Notes: generated from the sequence alone by a model not told the origin. Shown: positions 4,555 to 12,059, numbered from the stretch's first letter. The stretch is 12,400 nt of DNA from CAZAQB01 sp964487155 (GCA_964487155.1 CAZAQB010000098.1:1-12400); one strand, 5' to 3'. Numbers and translations are program-made.

Positions 4555-6761
4555 ATGCAGCCAAGAGCCGGCGCTGAGGCAGCCGCGCCGGGTCCCGGGG
4601 CGGGCCAGCTGGCCGCCGTAGGCGCCCTGTCCGCCGCGGTGCTGGCCTTCGAGGTGCTGCTGCTGCGGCTGTTCGAGTTCAGCCACTGGCATCACTTCGC
4701 CGGCCTGGCCGTGTCCCTGGCGCTGCTCGGCTTCGGCGCCGCCGGCACCACCCTGACCCTGCTCGGCCCCCGGGCCACGGCCTGGGGCGACCGGTTGCTG
4801 CTCGCCAGCCTGGCCGCCAGCGCGGCCGGGCTGCTGGTGGTGCTGGCGGTACAGACCCGGGTCACCCTGCAGCCGCTGGTGGCCGGCTGGGACCCGGTCA
4901 CCCTGGGCCGGCTGCTGCTGGTGGACCTGGTCGCCTTCCTGCCCTTCTACGCAGCCGGGCTCGGCATCGGCCAGGCGTTTGCCCGCTGGCCCGGCCGGGC
5001 GCGCCGGGTGTACGCCGCCAACCTGCTGGGCTCGGGGCTGGGCAGCCTGGCCGCCACCGCGCTGCTGGCGGTGCTGCAGGTGGAGGCGGCGGTGGCCCTG
5101 GTGGCCGCAGCGCTGGCCGGCTGCGGTGGGCTGCTGGCGATCGGCCGGCGCCAGCGCCGCTTCGCGGTGCTGTGCCTGGGGGTGGCGGCCCTGGCCGCCA
5201 GCGCCGTGGCCGTGCCGCTGCCGCCGGCGGTGTCCGACTTCAAGGCCCTGGCGCGGCTGCAGGATCTCCCCGACGCCCGGACACTGGCGGTGGAGCCGGG
5301 TCTTCCCGGCCGGCTCAGCCTGATCCGCTCGGAGAGCCTGCGCATGGCCCCGGGCCTGAGTCTCTCCTGGCCCCAGGCGGTGGTCCCGGTGGACGCCGCC
5401 GTGGTCGGCAGCGACCGGGTGGCGCCGGTGCCGCGCAGCCACCCCTACCAGCCCGCCCATGGGCGAGCCTCCCTCCCCGGCCTGGCGCGCGGCCTGCGGC
5501 CGGATGGCCCGGTGCTGGTGCTGGGCTCCGGGCGCTGGCAGGCCGGCATGGCCACCGGTCCGGGTCTGACCTGGGTGGCGCCGGATGCCCGGCTGCTGGA
5601 CTGGGCGCGCCGGCGCGGCGCCGCGGCCGCCGGCGTCGAAATGGTGGCCGACGGCTCCTTCCGATACCTGGCGGCGACCCCGCGCCGCTACGCGGCCATT
5701 GTGGTGCCGCCCGCCTTTGACGGCGGGGACGCCGCCAGCGAGGACTACCTGCTCACCGGCGCCGGTCTCGCCCTGGCCCTGGAGCGGCTGCGCCCGGCAG
5801 GCCTGCTGGCGCTGCCCCTGGAGCTGCACCACCCTCCCCGGCACCTGCCGCGGCTGCTGGCCACCATACGGACCGCCCTGGAGCGCTCCGGCGCGGCCCG
5901 GCCTGGCGAGCATGTGGCGGTGCTGCGTGGCCTGCAGGCCCTGCTGGTGCTGGTGGGCCGCGAGCCCCTCGCCGCCGCGGACCGGCAGTCGGTGCGGGAT
6001 TTCGCCGAACGCTGGGACTTCGACCTGGTGTGGCTGCCGGACCTGGGGCCCGGCGAGGTCAACCGGCACCACCGCCTGGAATCGCCGCTGTTCTTCCAGT
6101 CCGCCCGGGCGGTGCTGGGGGACGGGCGGCTCCCGGAGGCGGCACGCTGGTTCACCACCGAGCCGGCCACCCTGGACCGGCCCTACTTCTGGCGCTCCCT
6201 GGTCTGGCAGCGGGTACCGGACTTCGTCGACGCCCTGGGCCGGCGCGCCCCCAGCTATCTGGACTGGACCCTGCTGCTGACCGCCGCGAGCGCGCTCGCC
6301 GTGACCCTGCTGGGCCTGGCGCTGATCCTGCTGCCGCTGGGCCGGCTGCCGCGCGCGCCGCGACCGTTCAGCCGGCCGGCGGTGGCGGTCTACTTCACGG
6401 CGCTGGGCCTGGGCTACCTGCTGCTGGAACTGGCCCTGTTCCAGCGCGCGGTGCTGTTCCTGGGGGAGCCGGTGCTGGCGGCGTCACTGGTGTTCGCCGT
6501 GTTCCTGGTGGGTTCCGGGGCCGGCAGCGCCACCGCGCCCACCGCGGCCCGACCCCGCAGCGTCGCCGCCATCTGGGCCGCCGTGGCGGCGGGCCTGGGC
6601 GTCGCGCTGGCGGGGCTCTGGGGCCTCGCGGACGCCCTGCTGCAGCTTCCCCTGGCCGGCCGCGCCGCGGCGCTGGCCGCCAGCCTGCTGCCCCTGGCCT
6701 GGGCCCTGGGCCGGCCGTTTCCCTGGGCGCTGCACCAGCTCGCCGGGCGGCCGCGCTGGAT
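4555..6761 (+). CDS. Spermidine-synthase-like multi-pass membrane protein, 3' end in scaffold gap
   Basis: About 735 residues are visible before the N run; the frame is open throughout. Hydrophobic helices occur at roughly 18-39, 46-70, 82-100, 118-138, 157-176, 178-196 and 203-221. A large soluble domain spans about 225-560. More helices follow from about 570 (LDWTLLLTAASALAVTLLGL) to the gap. The soluble part has a Rossmann-like VLVLGSGRWQAG near 318-330 and RYAAIVVPP..SEDYLLTGAGLALA near 380-410, as in membrane-anchored SpeE-like proteins. The acidic catalytic stretch of true aminopropyltransferases (D-x-T-D) is replaced by VVPPAFDG, so polyamine synthesis is doubtful. ATG 4555 has a weak ribosome binding site. 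It may be cotranscribed with pcm. Function unknown. Confidence 0.8.
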
Positions 6762-6861
6762 NNNNNNNNNNNNNNNNNNNNNNNNNNNNNNNNNNNNNNN
6801 NNNNNNNNNNNNNNNNNNNNNNNNNNNNNNNNNNNNNNNNNNNNNNNNNNNNNNNNNNNNN
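6762..6861. other. Scaffold gap (100 N)
   Basis: Exactly 100 N, the usual placeholder for a gap of unknown length. It removes the C-terminus of the SpeE-like gene and anything between it and 6862. The order of the two flanking contigs depends on scaffolding. Confidence 0.98.
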
Positions 6862-6907
6862 AGTCTCGCCGCCGGCCATGCGGCGGACACCACTCCATGC
6901 CTCGAAC

Positions 6908-6932
6908 GCCGGATGCGCTTCGCCTGTCCGGC
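6908..6932. repeat. REP-like hairpin next to the scaffold gap
   Basis: GCCGGA and TCCGGC form a 6-bp stem around TGCGCTTCGCCTG, and CTACG follows. The pattern GGATGCGCTTCGCxxxTCCG is typical of REP palindromes. It directly abuts the stop codon of the leftward oxidoreductase at 6933. A repeated element here would also explain why the assembly broke nearby. Confidence 0.5.
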
Positions 6933-8567
6933 CTACGCCGCCGGCCCGAAGGACTCGGTGTGGATGCGCTCGGCCGGCACGCCGCGCTGCTCCAGGCCGC
7001 TTTGCAGCTCGGCCATGAAGCCTGGCGGGCCGCACAGGTAGTACTCCGCGTCCAGTGCCGGGTAGAGCCGGGCCACCCGCTCGGCGTCCAGCCGCCCGCG
7101 GCTGTCGTAGTGGACCCCAAGCCGGTCGTCCGCCCCCGGCCGGCTGTAGGCCACATGGGTCTGGATGGCGGGGTGGCGGGCAGCGGCGTCGCGCACCTCC
7201 CGCGCCAGGGGATGGTGGCGGCCGTCGCGGGCGCCGTGAATGAACCACACGGGGCCGCGCAGCGGCGCCCGGCTGAGGGCGAGCAGCATGCTGACCAGGG
7301 GGGTGAGGCCGACCCCGGCGCTGATCAGCACCACCGGGCAGTCGGTGCAGCCCAGCACGAAGTCCCCCGTCGGCCGGCGCGCGTGGACCACGGCGCCCAC
7401 CTGCAGATGGTCGTGCAGATGGCGCGAGGCGAGTCCCCGGGGCTCGCGCTTGACGCTGATGCGGTAGCGGTCCGTGCCGGGGGCGTTGGACAGGGAGTAG
7501 GTCCGCTCCACCGGCGCCTCGCGGCCGGGGATGTCAAGCCGGATGGGCAGGTGCTGGCCGGGCTTGAACTCCGCCAGCGCGCGCCCGTCGGCGGGGGCGA
7601 AATAGAACGAGGTGACGTCCGCGCTCTCCGGGATCTTCTCCACCAGCCGCAGCGCCCGCAGGGCGCCCGGGTCGGCGCTCCAACTCAGCGGCAGGCCACG
7701 GGGCAGCTCCACCACCTCCTGGATCTCGCAGTGCACCAGGCGCCGGGCGCCGGGAAACCGGGCCACCTCCGGCGAGTCCCAGTCGATGCGCGTGCGCACC
7801 GCGAGCTGCAGCAGGCTGCCGGTCTCGAAGTCCACGAACGCCAGCCCGGCCCGGGGGTCCAGGATCAGGTTGCCCAGGGTGTTGAAGTGGTTGTTGCCGG
7901 CATAGTCGGGGAACACCAGCCGGCGCTCGCTCAGCACCTCGACGAAGCCCGGCGCGCCGCCGCGGTGGGAGGCATCCATGCCGGCGCGGGGGTCATCTTC
8001 ATTGCCCGGGTACCCGCTGGCGATAAAGAAGGTGTCGGCAGACTGGACCCAGCGCCTCTGGCTTGCAGTCAGAGTCCGGCCGCGCCGGGGCGCTTCTGGC
8101 GCCTCCCCCTCGTTGAGGTGCCATTCCCGCTCGCGGATGTACTGAGGGCAGTTGCCGAAGGTCTGCTCCACCGCGAAGCGGATCCCCCCGGGGCCGCTGC
8201 CCGCCACCCGGCCGTTGACCCGGTTGCGCCGGCGGGTGGCGAACTCGATGCCCAGCAGGCCCAGAGGCGCGCCCTGCGTCAGGGCGCCCTCCAGCGCGTC
8301 GCCCGGCACCGGACGGGCATCGATCACCAGCATCCGTGCATCCGGGGAGGTGACGAAGCCCGGCCGGCCGGTGAGCAGCGTGGCCCACGGCCAGCCTTCC
8401 GCGTCCCGGGCCGCCGCCACCAGGAACGGCAGCGCGGTATGGAACGCCCGGTGCTGGTCGGGCAGGCAGGGGCGCACCACCTTGCGCGCCCAGGCCTCGA
8501 CTTCCCGGACGCCGAGGCGGGACTGGACCTCCCGCTCGCCCCGGTGGAAAGGGGATGGGCTCGTCAT
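6933..8567 (-). CDS. PNPOx-like FMN barrel fused to ferredoxin reductase
   Basis: This 544-residue predicted cytosolic flavoprotein has two parts. Residues about 40-290 are a pyridoxamine-phosphate-oxidase-like split barrel, with WPWATLLTGRPGFV, the GMDASHRGGAPGFVEVL signature near 197-212 and DYAGNNHFNTLGNL. Residues about 305-544 are a ferredoxin-NADP reductase module: RTYSLSN (flavin binding, 355-361), ISAGVGLTPLVSM (pyridine nucleotide, 415-427), YYLCGPPGFM (509-518) and the closing RIHTESFG. There is no C-terminal 2Fe-2S domain, which some relatives carry. It should pass electrons from NAD(P)H to an unknown acceptor. Start 8567 matches relatives beginning M-x-x-P-S-P-F-H; an in-frame ATG at 8579 overlaps the VOC stop codon and is the alternative. 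It is downstream in an operon with the VOC gene. Confidence 0.88.
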   Translation of the reverse strand: MTSPSPFHRGEREVQSRLGVREVEAWARKVVRPCLPDQHRAFHTALPFLVAAARDAEGWPWATLLTGRPGFVTSPDARMLVIDARPVPGDALEGALTQGAPLGLLGIEFATRRRNRVNGRVAGSGPGGIRFAVEQTFGNCPQYIREREWHLNEGEAPEAPRRGRTLTASQRRWVQSADTFFIASGYPGNEDDPRAGMDASHRGGAPGFVEVLSERRLVFPDYAGNNHFNTLGNLILDPRAGLAFVDFETGSLLQLAVRTRIDWDSPEVARFPGARRLVHCEIQEVVELPRGLPLSWSADPGALRALRLVEKIPESADVTSFYFAPADGRALAEFKPGQHLPIRLDIPGREAPVERTYSLSNAPGTDRYRISVKREPRGLASRHLHDHLQVGAVVHARRPTGDFVLGCTDCPVVLISAGVGLTPLVSMLLALSRAPLRGPVWFIHGARDGRHHPLAREVRDAAARHPAIQTHVAYSRPGADDRLGVHYDSRGRLDAERVARLYPALDAEYYLCGPPGFMAELQSGLEQRGVPAERIHTESFGPAA

Positions 8568-8578
8568 GGCGCCTGCCA

Positions 8579-8998
8579 TCAACCGGCGGCCGGCGCGATC
8601 AGCTCCAGACGGATGCCGCCGGGGATGCGGCACATCATGTGCCGGGTGGGCCCGCCGCCCAGGGGCTCGGGGGCGAACTCGACGCGGGTATCGCCGCGCC
8701 CGGCGAGTTCGGCGTGCAGGGTCTCCAGGGCCTCGGCGTCGGCCACCCGCAACGCCAGGTGGTGCAGGCCGATGACCCGCCGCCGGTCGAAGGGCACCGC
8801 CCGGGCCGGGTCCTCCGCCTGCCAGAGGGTGATCATCACGGCGCCGTCGCTGAGAAACACGGCCGGATAGGCGGGCACCTCTCCCACCAGCCGGAAACCC
8901 AGGGCCTCCTCAAAGTAAGCCTGCGCGGCGGCGAGGTCGGGGACGGTCAGCCCGGCGTGATGGACACCGGCGGTGCGGGGGCTGGATTCGGTACTCAT
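8579..8998 (-). CDS. VOC superfamily (glyoxalase/dioxygenase-like) protein
   Basis: This 139-residue protein is made of two beta-alpha-beta-beta-beta units. The first begins GVHHAGLTVPDLAAAQAYF, then ALGFRLVGE. The second begins RVIGLHHLALRVADAEALE and ends GGIRLELIAP. Likely metal ligands are H13 or H14, a residue in the LWQ region, H79 or H80, and E132, the usual H-E/Q-H-E layout. It could be a lyase, isomerase, dioxygenase or resistance protein; the sequence alone does not choose. Start 8998 has GGGAG seven bases upstream. Its stop (TGA, 8579-8581) shares a base with an ATG of the next gene (TGATG), which indicates translational coupling with the PNPOx-FNR protein. The promoter should lie in the divergent region facing the LysR gene. 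Confidence 0.87.
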   Translation of the reverse strand: MSTESSPRTAGVHHAGLTVPDLAAAQAYFEEALGFRLVGEVPAYPAVFLSDGAVMITLWQAEDPARAVPFDRRRVIGLHHLALRVADAEALETLHAELAGRGDTRVEFAPEPLGGGPTRHMMCRIPGGIRLELIAPAAG

Positions 8999-9111
8999 GG
9001 CGGTCTCCCGTGGGCGATGGGGGTGGCCTGAAACGTTATGCATCCATAGACTTTTAATAAATGCCGTCCTTTTTATATGACTCCTTTACTGATCGCAGTA
9101 ATGTAACCCCC
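8999..9111. promoter_or_regulatory. Divergent promoter/operator region of the LysR and VOC genes
   Basis: This 113-base gap contains the only strongly AT-rich patch in this part of the window (about 9031-9090). It includes TATATG at 9074-9079, a possible -10 for the LysR gene without a good -35. An inverted repeat TTACTG-ATCG-CAGTAA lies at 9086-9101, ten bases before the LysR ATG. LysR proteins usually bind dyads of this kind between themselves and a divergent target operon, so this is a candidate autoregulatory operator. Promoter boundaries are predictions. Confidence 0.5.
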
Positions 9112-10023
9112 ATGGACAAACTCACCGCCATGCGCGGCTTCGTGGAGACGGTGGACCGGGGCAGTCTCACCGCGGCGGCGGCGGCCATGGACCGCTCTCT
9201 TCCCACCATGGTCCGCAACCTCGCCGCCCTGGAGGCCGAGCTGGGCGTGCGCCTGCTGCGCCGGACCACCCGGCGCATGTCCCTGACGCCGGAAGGCAGC
9301 GCCTACCTGGAACGCTGCCGGCGCATCCTGGCCGACGTCGAGGAGGCGGAGGCCGCCCTGGGCCAGGGCCAGCGTGAGCCCCGGGGCCGGCTGCGCATGA
9401 CCGCGCCGGTGCGCTTCGGCGAGATGCACGTGGCGCCGCTGGTAATGGAGTTCCTGGGCCGCTTCCCCCGGGTGCAGGTGGAACTGCTGCTGCTGGACCG
9501 GGTGGCGGACCTGGTGGACGAGGGCATCGACCTGGCCCTGCGCATCGGCCAGCTGGCGGACAGCTCCCTGGTGGCGGTGCCGTTGGGCGAGGTGCGCCGC
9601 GTGGTCTGCGCCAGTCCCGCGCTGCTGGAGAGGACCGGCATCCCCGACCGGCCCGAAGCGCTGGCCGGCCACCCCTGCGTCGCTTTCCGGGGCATCGCGC
9701 CGGGCAATCGCTGGCGCTTCCGGGAGGGCGAGCGGGAGCGCTCGGTGGCGGTCCAGGGCGGCTTCGCCTGCAACCAGGTGACGGCGGCGCTGGAGGCCTG
9801 CGCGGCGGGGTTGGGCTTCGGGATGTTCCTGTCCTACCAGGTGCAGCCGGCGCTCCGGCAAGGTCGGCTGCAGGTGGTGCTGGAGGAGTTCGAGCCGCCG
9901 CCCCTGCCGGTCAGCCTGGTGCACGCCGACGCCCGGCTGGTGTCCCACCGGCTGCGCGTCTTTCTGGACTGGATGACCCGGCACCTGCGCGGCCGCCCGG
10001 AACTGCAGCAACCGCCCCCATGA
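9112..10023 (+). CDS. LysR-family transcriptional regulator
   Basis: This 303-residue regulator has an N-terminal winged HTH at about 1-60 (MDKLTAMRGFVETVDRGSLT, MVRNLAALEAELGVRLLRRT, LTPEGSAYLERCR). The inducer-binding domain at about 92-295 contains RGRLRMTAPVRFGEMHVAPL, LVDEGIDLALRIGQLADSSL and the GLGFGMFLSYQV segment, as in the large LysR subgroup with simple two-lobed effector domains. ATG 9112 was preferred to an in-frame ATG at 9061 because the family starts at M-D-K-L; the ribosome binding site is weak. It is divergent from the VOC/PNPOx-FNR operon, the classic LysR arrangement, so that operon is its likely target. The inducer is unknown. Confidence 0.92.
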   Translation: MDKLTAMRGFVETVDRGSLTAAAAAMDRSLPTMVRNLAALEAELGVRLLRRTTRRMSLTPEGSAYLERCRRILADVEEAEAALGQGQREPRGRLRMTAPVRFGEMHVAPLVMEFLGRFPRVQVELLLLDRVADLVDEGIDLALRIGQLADSSLVAVPLGEVRRVVCASPALLERTGIPDRPEALAGHPCVAFRGIAPGNRWRFREGERERSVAVQGGFACNQVTAALEACAAGLGFGMFLSYQVQPALRQGRLQVVLEEFEPPPLPVSLVHADARLVSHRLRVFLDWMTRHLRGRPELQQPPP

Positions 10024-10035
10024 TCCGCCTGGGTC

Positions 10036-10074
10036 GGGCACCGGAGACGCCGCTCAAGAGCGGCCCGTGCCGGG
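10036..10074 (+). terminator. Possible LysR transcript-end hairpin
   Basis: GCCGCTC-AA-GAGCGGC (10049-10064) is a perfect nested stem, flanked by GGCAC (10037-10041) and GTGCC (10067-10071), which can extend it with an internal loop. It lies 13 bases after the LysR stop. There is no U-tract, so termination efficiency is uncertain. Confidence 0.4.
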
Positions 10075-10153
10075 TGGAGTTGGATGCCGGCTACCGGGGG
10101 CAGTCAACCGGCTCCGACATGGCCCGGCGGTCGCCGCGGCGCTGCGCCGCCCT

Positions 10154-10187
10154 CCCCTCTCCCCTTGCGGGGGCCGGGGGAGAGGGG
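10154..10187. repeat. CCCCTCTCCCC inverted repeat
   Basis: CCCCTCTCCCC (10154-10164) and GGGGAGAGGGG (10177-10187) are exact complements around a 12-base GC-rich loop. The motif is a familiar dispersed intergenic palindrome in proteobacteria. Confidence 0.65.
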
Positions 10188-10199
10188 GCAGCCGGGCGG

Positions 10200-10306
10200 C
10201 CGTAGGTCACGTTGCGCGCGGCGCTACGTGACGCTCTTCGCACGGTTCAGGGCCGTGGTGTCGGACTCGGGCTCCCCGTCACGGAGCTTCGCACCGTGAC
10301 CTACGG
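10200..10306. repeat. 107-base imperfect palindrome with CCGTAGGTCACG termini
   Basis: CCGTAGGTCACG (10200-10211) and CGTGACCTACGG (10295-10306) are perfect terminal inverted repeats. With one mismatch the match extends inward through TGCG/CGCA. Inside, CGTGACGCTCTTCGCAC and CGTCACGGAGCTTCGCAC are related copies, so the whole can fold as a long interrupted hairpin. Size and structure fit a compound REP element or a tiny non-autonomous element; no clear target duplication was seen. Confidence 0.6.
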
Positions 10307-10358
10307 CGGGCTTCGGCGAGCCGGTCGGCTGCTCATCTGGGCTGGGCGAAGGGCGTAG

Positions 10359-10381
10359 GTCGGTTGCTCCTGGCAACCGAC
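10359..10381. repeat. GTCGGTTGC inverted repeat
   Basis: GTCGGTTGC (10359-10367) and GCAACCGAC (10373-10381) form a 9-bp perfect stem with a 5-base loop, preceded by GTAG. This resembles the dispersed GTAGGTCGG..CCGACA palindromes of proteobacterial genomes. Confidence 0.6.
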
Positions 10382-10580
10382 AGGCGGCCGGGCCATAGCC
10401 ACCGTGGACGGAAACGTCGGCTGCCATGAGCGGTCGACCGGATCCGATACGCACGGGCGATCCCGGCCTTTGCCGACCGCCGGCCGAAGGGCCTCGCCCG
10501 GCACCTACGGCAACGCGGGCTATAGTCCGAGGCAGATCAGCGGGGCCCGCGCCTCGGCTTGCGGAAGGGAGGGCACGCCC

Positions 10581-11576
10581 GTGCTGCGCATCGCCACTTT
10601 CAACGTCGAGAACCTGGACGACCGGCCGGACGAGTACAGCCCGGGCATCGCCGAGCGCGCCCCGGTGCTGCGCGCGGCCTTTCAGCGCCTGCGCGCCGAC
10701 GTGGTCTGCCTGCAGGAGGTCCACGGCCAGGAGCTCCCCGACCACACCAGCGACGATCCGAGCCGCCAGCTCTCGGCCCTGGACCGGGTTCTGGAGGGCA
10801 CCCTCTACGAGGCGTTCCAACGGGTCACCACGCTGACCACCGACGGCACGCCCTACGACGTGCGCAACCTGGTGATCCTGTCGCGGTTCCCCATGGAACG
10901 CATCGGGCAGTACCGCAACGACCACATCCCGCCACTGCGCTACGCGCCGGTGACCTCGCGCCCGCCGGCGACCGAGGCGAAGGACCTGCGCTGGGAGCGG
11001 CCCATCCTCCATGCCCGGCTGACGCTGCCGGACGGCAGCGCGCTGCACGTGCTGAACCTGCACCTGAAATCCCGCATCCCGGGCTACATCGACGGCCAGA
11101 AGCTCAACGCCTACACCTGGCGCAGCGCGGCCGGCTGGGCGGAGGGGTACTTCCTGTCGTCCATGCGCCGGGTGGGCCAGGCCCTGGAGACCCGCATCCT
11201 GCTGGACTCCATCTTCGACGCCGAGCCCGAGGCCCGCATCGCCGTATGCGGCGACTTCAACGCCGAGCCCGGCCAGGTACCGGTGGAGGCCATCCTGGGC
11301 CGGGTGGAGAATACCGGCAATGCCGAGCTGCGGCCCCGGGTGATGGTGCCCTGCAGCCAGGCGCTGAGTGCCTCCCGGCGCTTCACCCATATCCACCACG
11401 GCGCGGGCAACCTGCTCGACCACGTGCTGGTCTCCCAGGCCCTGCTGCCGCATTTCGCCGGCGCCGAGATCCACAACGAGGCCCTGCACGACGAAAGCCT
11501 GCCGTTCTACTTCGAGCGCAAGTTCCCGGAATCGGACCACGCCGCCTTCGTGACGGAGTTTGCCGGCCTGGACTAG
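10581..11576 (+). CDS. Endonuclease/exonuclease/phosphatase-family hydrolase
   Basis: This 331-residue metal-dependent phosphodiesterase-fold enzyme shows every family motif: N8 in MLRIATFNVENLD, E46 in VVCLQEVHG, H161 in LHVLNLHLKS, D225 and N227 in VCGDFNAEP, and D319-H320 in PESDHAAFV. Together these bind Mg2+ and cleave a phosphoester bond. Substrates in this superfamily range from DNA to phospholipids and inositol phosphates, and the sequence does not decide. There is no signal peptide or membrane segment, so it should be cytosolic. The GTG start at 10581 was chosen because the first beta strand begins there and GGGAGG lies nine bases upstream. It appears monocistronic; its neighbours are long non-coding stretches. 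Confidence 0.9.
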   Translation: MLRIATFNVENLDDRPDEYSPGIAERAPVLRAAFQRLRADVVCLQEVHGQELPDHTSDDPSRQLSALDRVLEGTLYEAFQRVTTLTTDGTPYDVRNLVILSRFPMERIGQYRNDHIPPLRYAPVTSRPPATEAKDLRWERPILHARLTLPDGSALHVLNLHLKSRIPGYIDGQKLNAYTWRSAAGWAEGYFLSSMRRVGQALETRILLDSIFDAEPEARIAVCGDFNAEPGQVPVEAILGRVENTGNAELRPRVMVPCSQALSASRRFTHIHHGAGNLLDHVLVSQALLPHFAGAEIHNEALHDESLPFYFERKFPESDHAAFVTEFAGLD

Positions 11577-11585
11577 CAGTTTGTC

Positions 11586-11611
11586 GAGAAAGGGCTGTCC
11601 TACCCTTTCTC
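11586..11611 (+). terminator. Hairpin after the hydrolase gene
   Basis: GAGAAAGGG (11586-11594) and CCCTTTCTC (11603-11611) form a 9-bp perfect stem with an 8-base loop, nine bases after the hydrolase stop. It is a plausible transcript-end structure, although no U-run follows. Confidence 0.5.
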
Positions 11612-11701
11612 AACCCGCCGGCCCCGGCACATGTCCGTGCTCGGCTCGGCCGGATCACAGACTTACGTGTTCGATCCGGGCCGGGGCATCGCCGCCCCGT
11701 G

Positions 11702-11733
11702 CATGGCAGGCTGTTTCTCAACAGCCTGCCATG
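11702..11733. repeat. 14-bp perfect hairpin
   Basis: CATGGCAGGCTGTT (11702-11715) and AACAGCCTGCCATG (11720-11733) are exact complements around the loop TCTC. It is too stable and precise for chance in a free-standing stretch. It may be a REP-type repeat or a bidirectional terminator; no U-tract is present on either strand. Confidence 0.65.
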
Positions 11734-12059
11734 GAAACGCTATCAGTCGCTTGCGCGACCGGCGCGGCGGCTTCTCCATGGGCCGCACGGTCAGCGCTGA
11801 ATACGTCAGCGCTTCCCTGGCAGTCCGCGCCGTAGAAACCGTGCCAGGCGAGAGCGCTGCAATTTGATGTCATTTGGGTGAAACCGCAGACAGCCCCCAC
11901 TGTCTGTGCTTCCCTGCGGCCGTCTGTGCCGATTACGCCGACGGTCAGTGACCAATGATCGGGAACCGTGCACGGCATTGCAGGTCGACCAGGCACGATC
12001 CTCTTGCAATGAGGTCGACGGTCCACCGGTTCACTGCGCATTAGAGGAGATAGATACCG

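Larger units (their letters stand above)
10024..10580. other. Palindrome-rich intergenic region, no gene seen
   Basis: This 557-base stretch between the LysR gene and the hydrolase contains no convincing coding frame. It holds at least four separate palindromes, listed individually, plus a pair of degenerate copies near 10103 (GTCAACCGGCTCCGACA) and 10435 (GTCGACCGGATCCGATA). The hydrolase frame stays open upstream to 10404, but the translation there (RSTGSDTHGRSRPLPTAGRR and onward) is low complexity and lies before the conserved start. The hydrolase promoter should be in the last 100 bases; no clear boxes were found. Confidence 0.6.
11577..12059. other. Hairpin-rich intergenic region, no gene seen
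   Basis: This 483-base stretch lies between the hydrolase and the DoxX-like gene. Short open frames exist on both strands but none resembles a protein. It contains the 11586 and 11702 hairpins (listed separately) and a CGGATC/GATCCG stem near 11651-11678. It also has a CAGACAG..CTGTCTG stem at 11887-11906, a 9-base direct repeat GTCAGCGCT at 11790 and 11805, and two AGGTCGAC copies at 11982 and 12012. The DoxX promoter must lie here, but no good -35/-10 pair could be chosen. The composition from about 11850 on is less GC-rich than in the neighbouring genes. Confidence 0.55.

Noticed and set aside
3685..6072. Very long open frame on the - strand opposite pcm and the SpeE-like gene
   Set aside because: The translation is Gln/Gly/Arg/His-rich low complexity, without any domain. 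It is an antisense shadow produced by very GC-rich codon use of the + strand genes.
6030..8870. Long + strand open frame running through the N gap
   Set aside because: It is antisense to the well-supported oxidoreductase and VOC genes, and its translation is low complexity. Its continuity through N is an artefact.
10404..10580. N-terminal extension of the hydrolase from an in-frame ATG at 10404
   Set aside because: The added residues are low complexity and overlap repeat-rich DNA. The GTG at 10581 has a good ribosome binding site and begins exactly at the conserved first strand.
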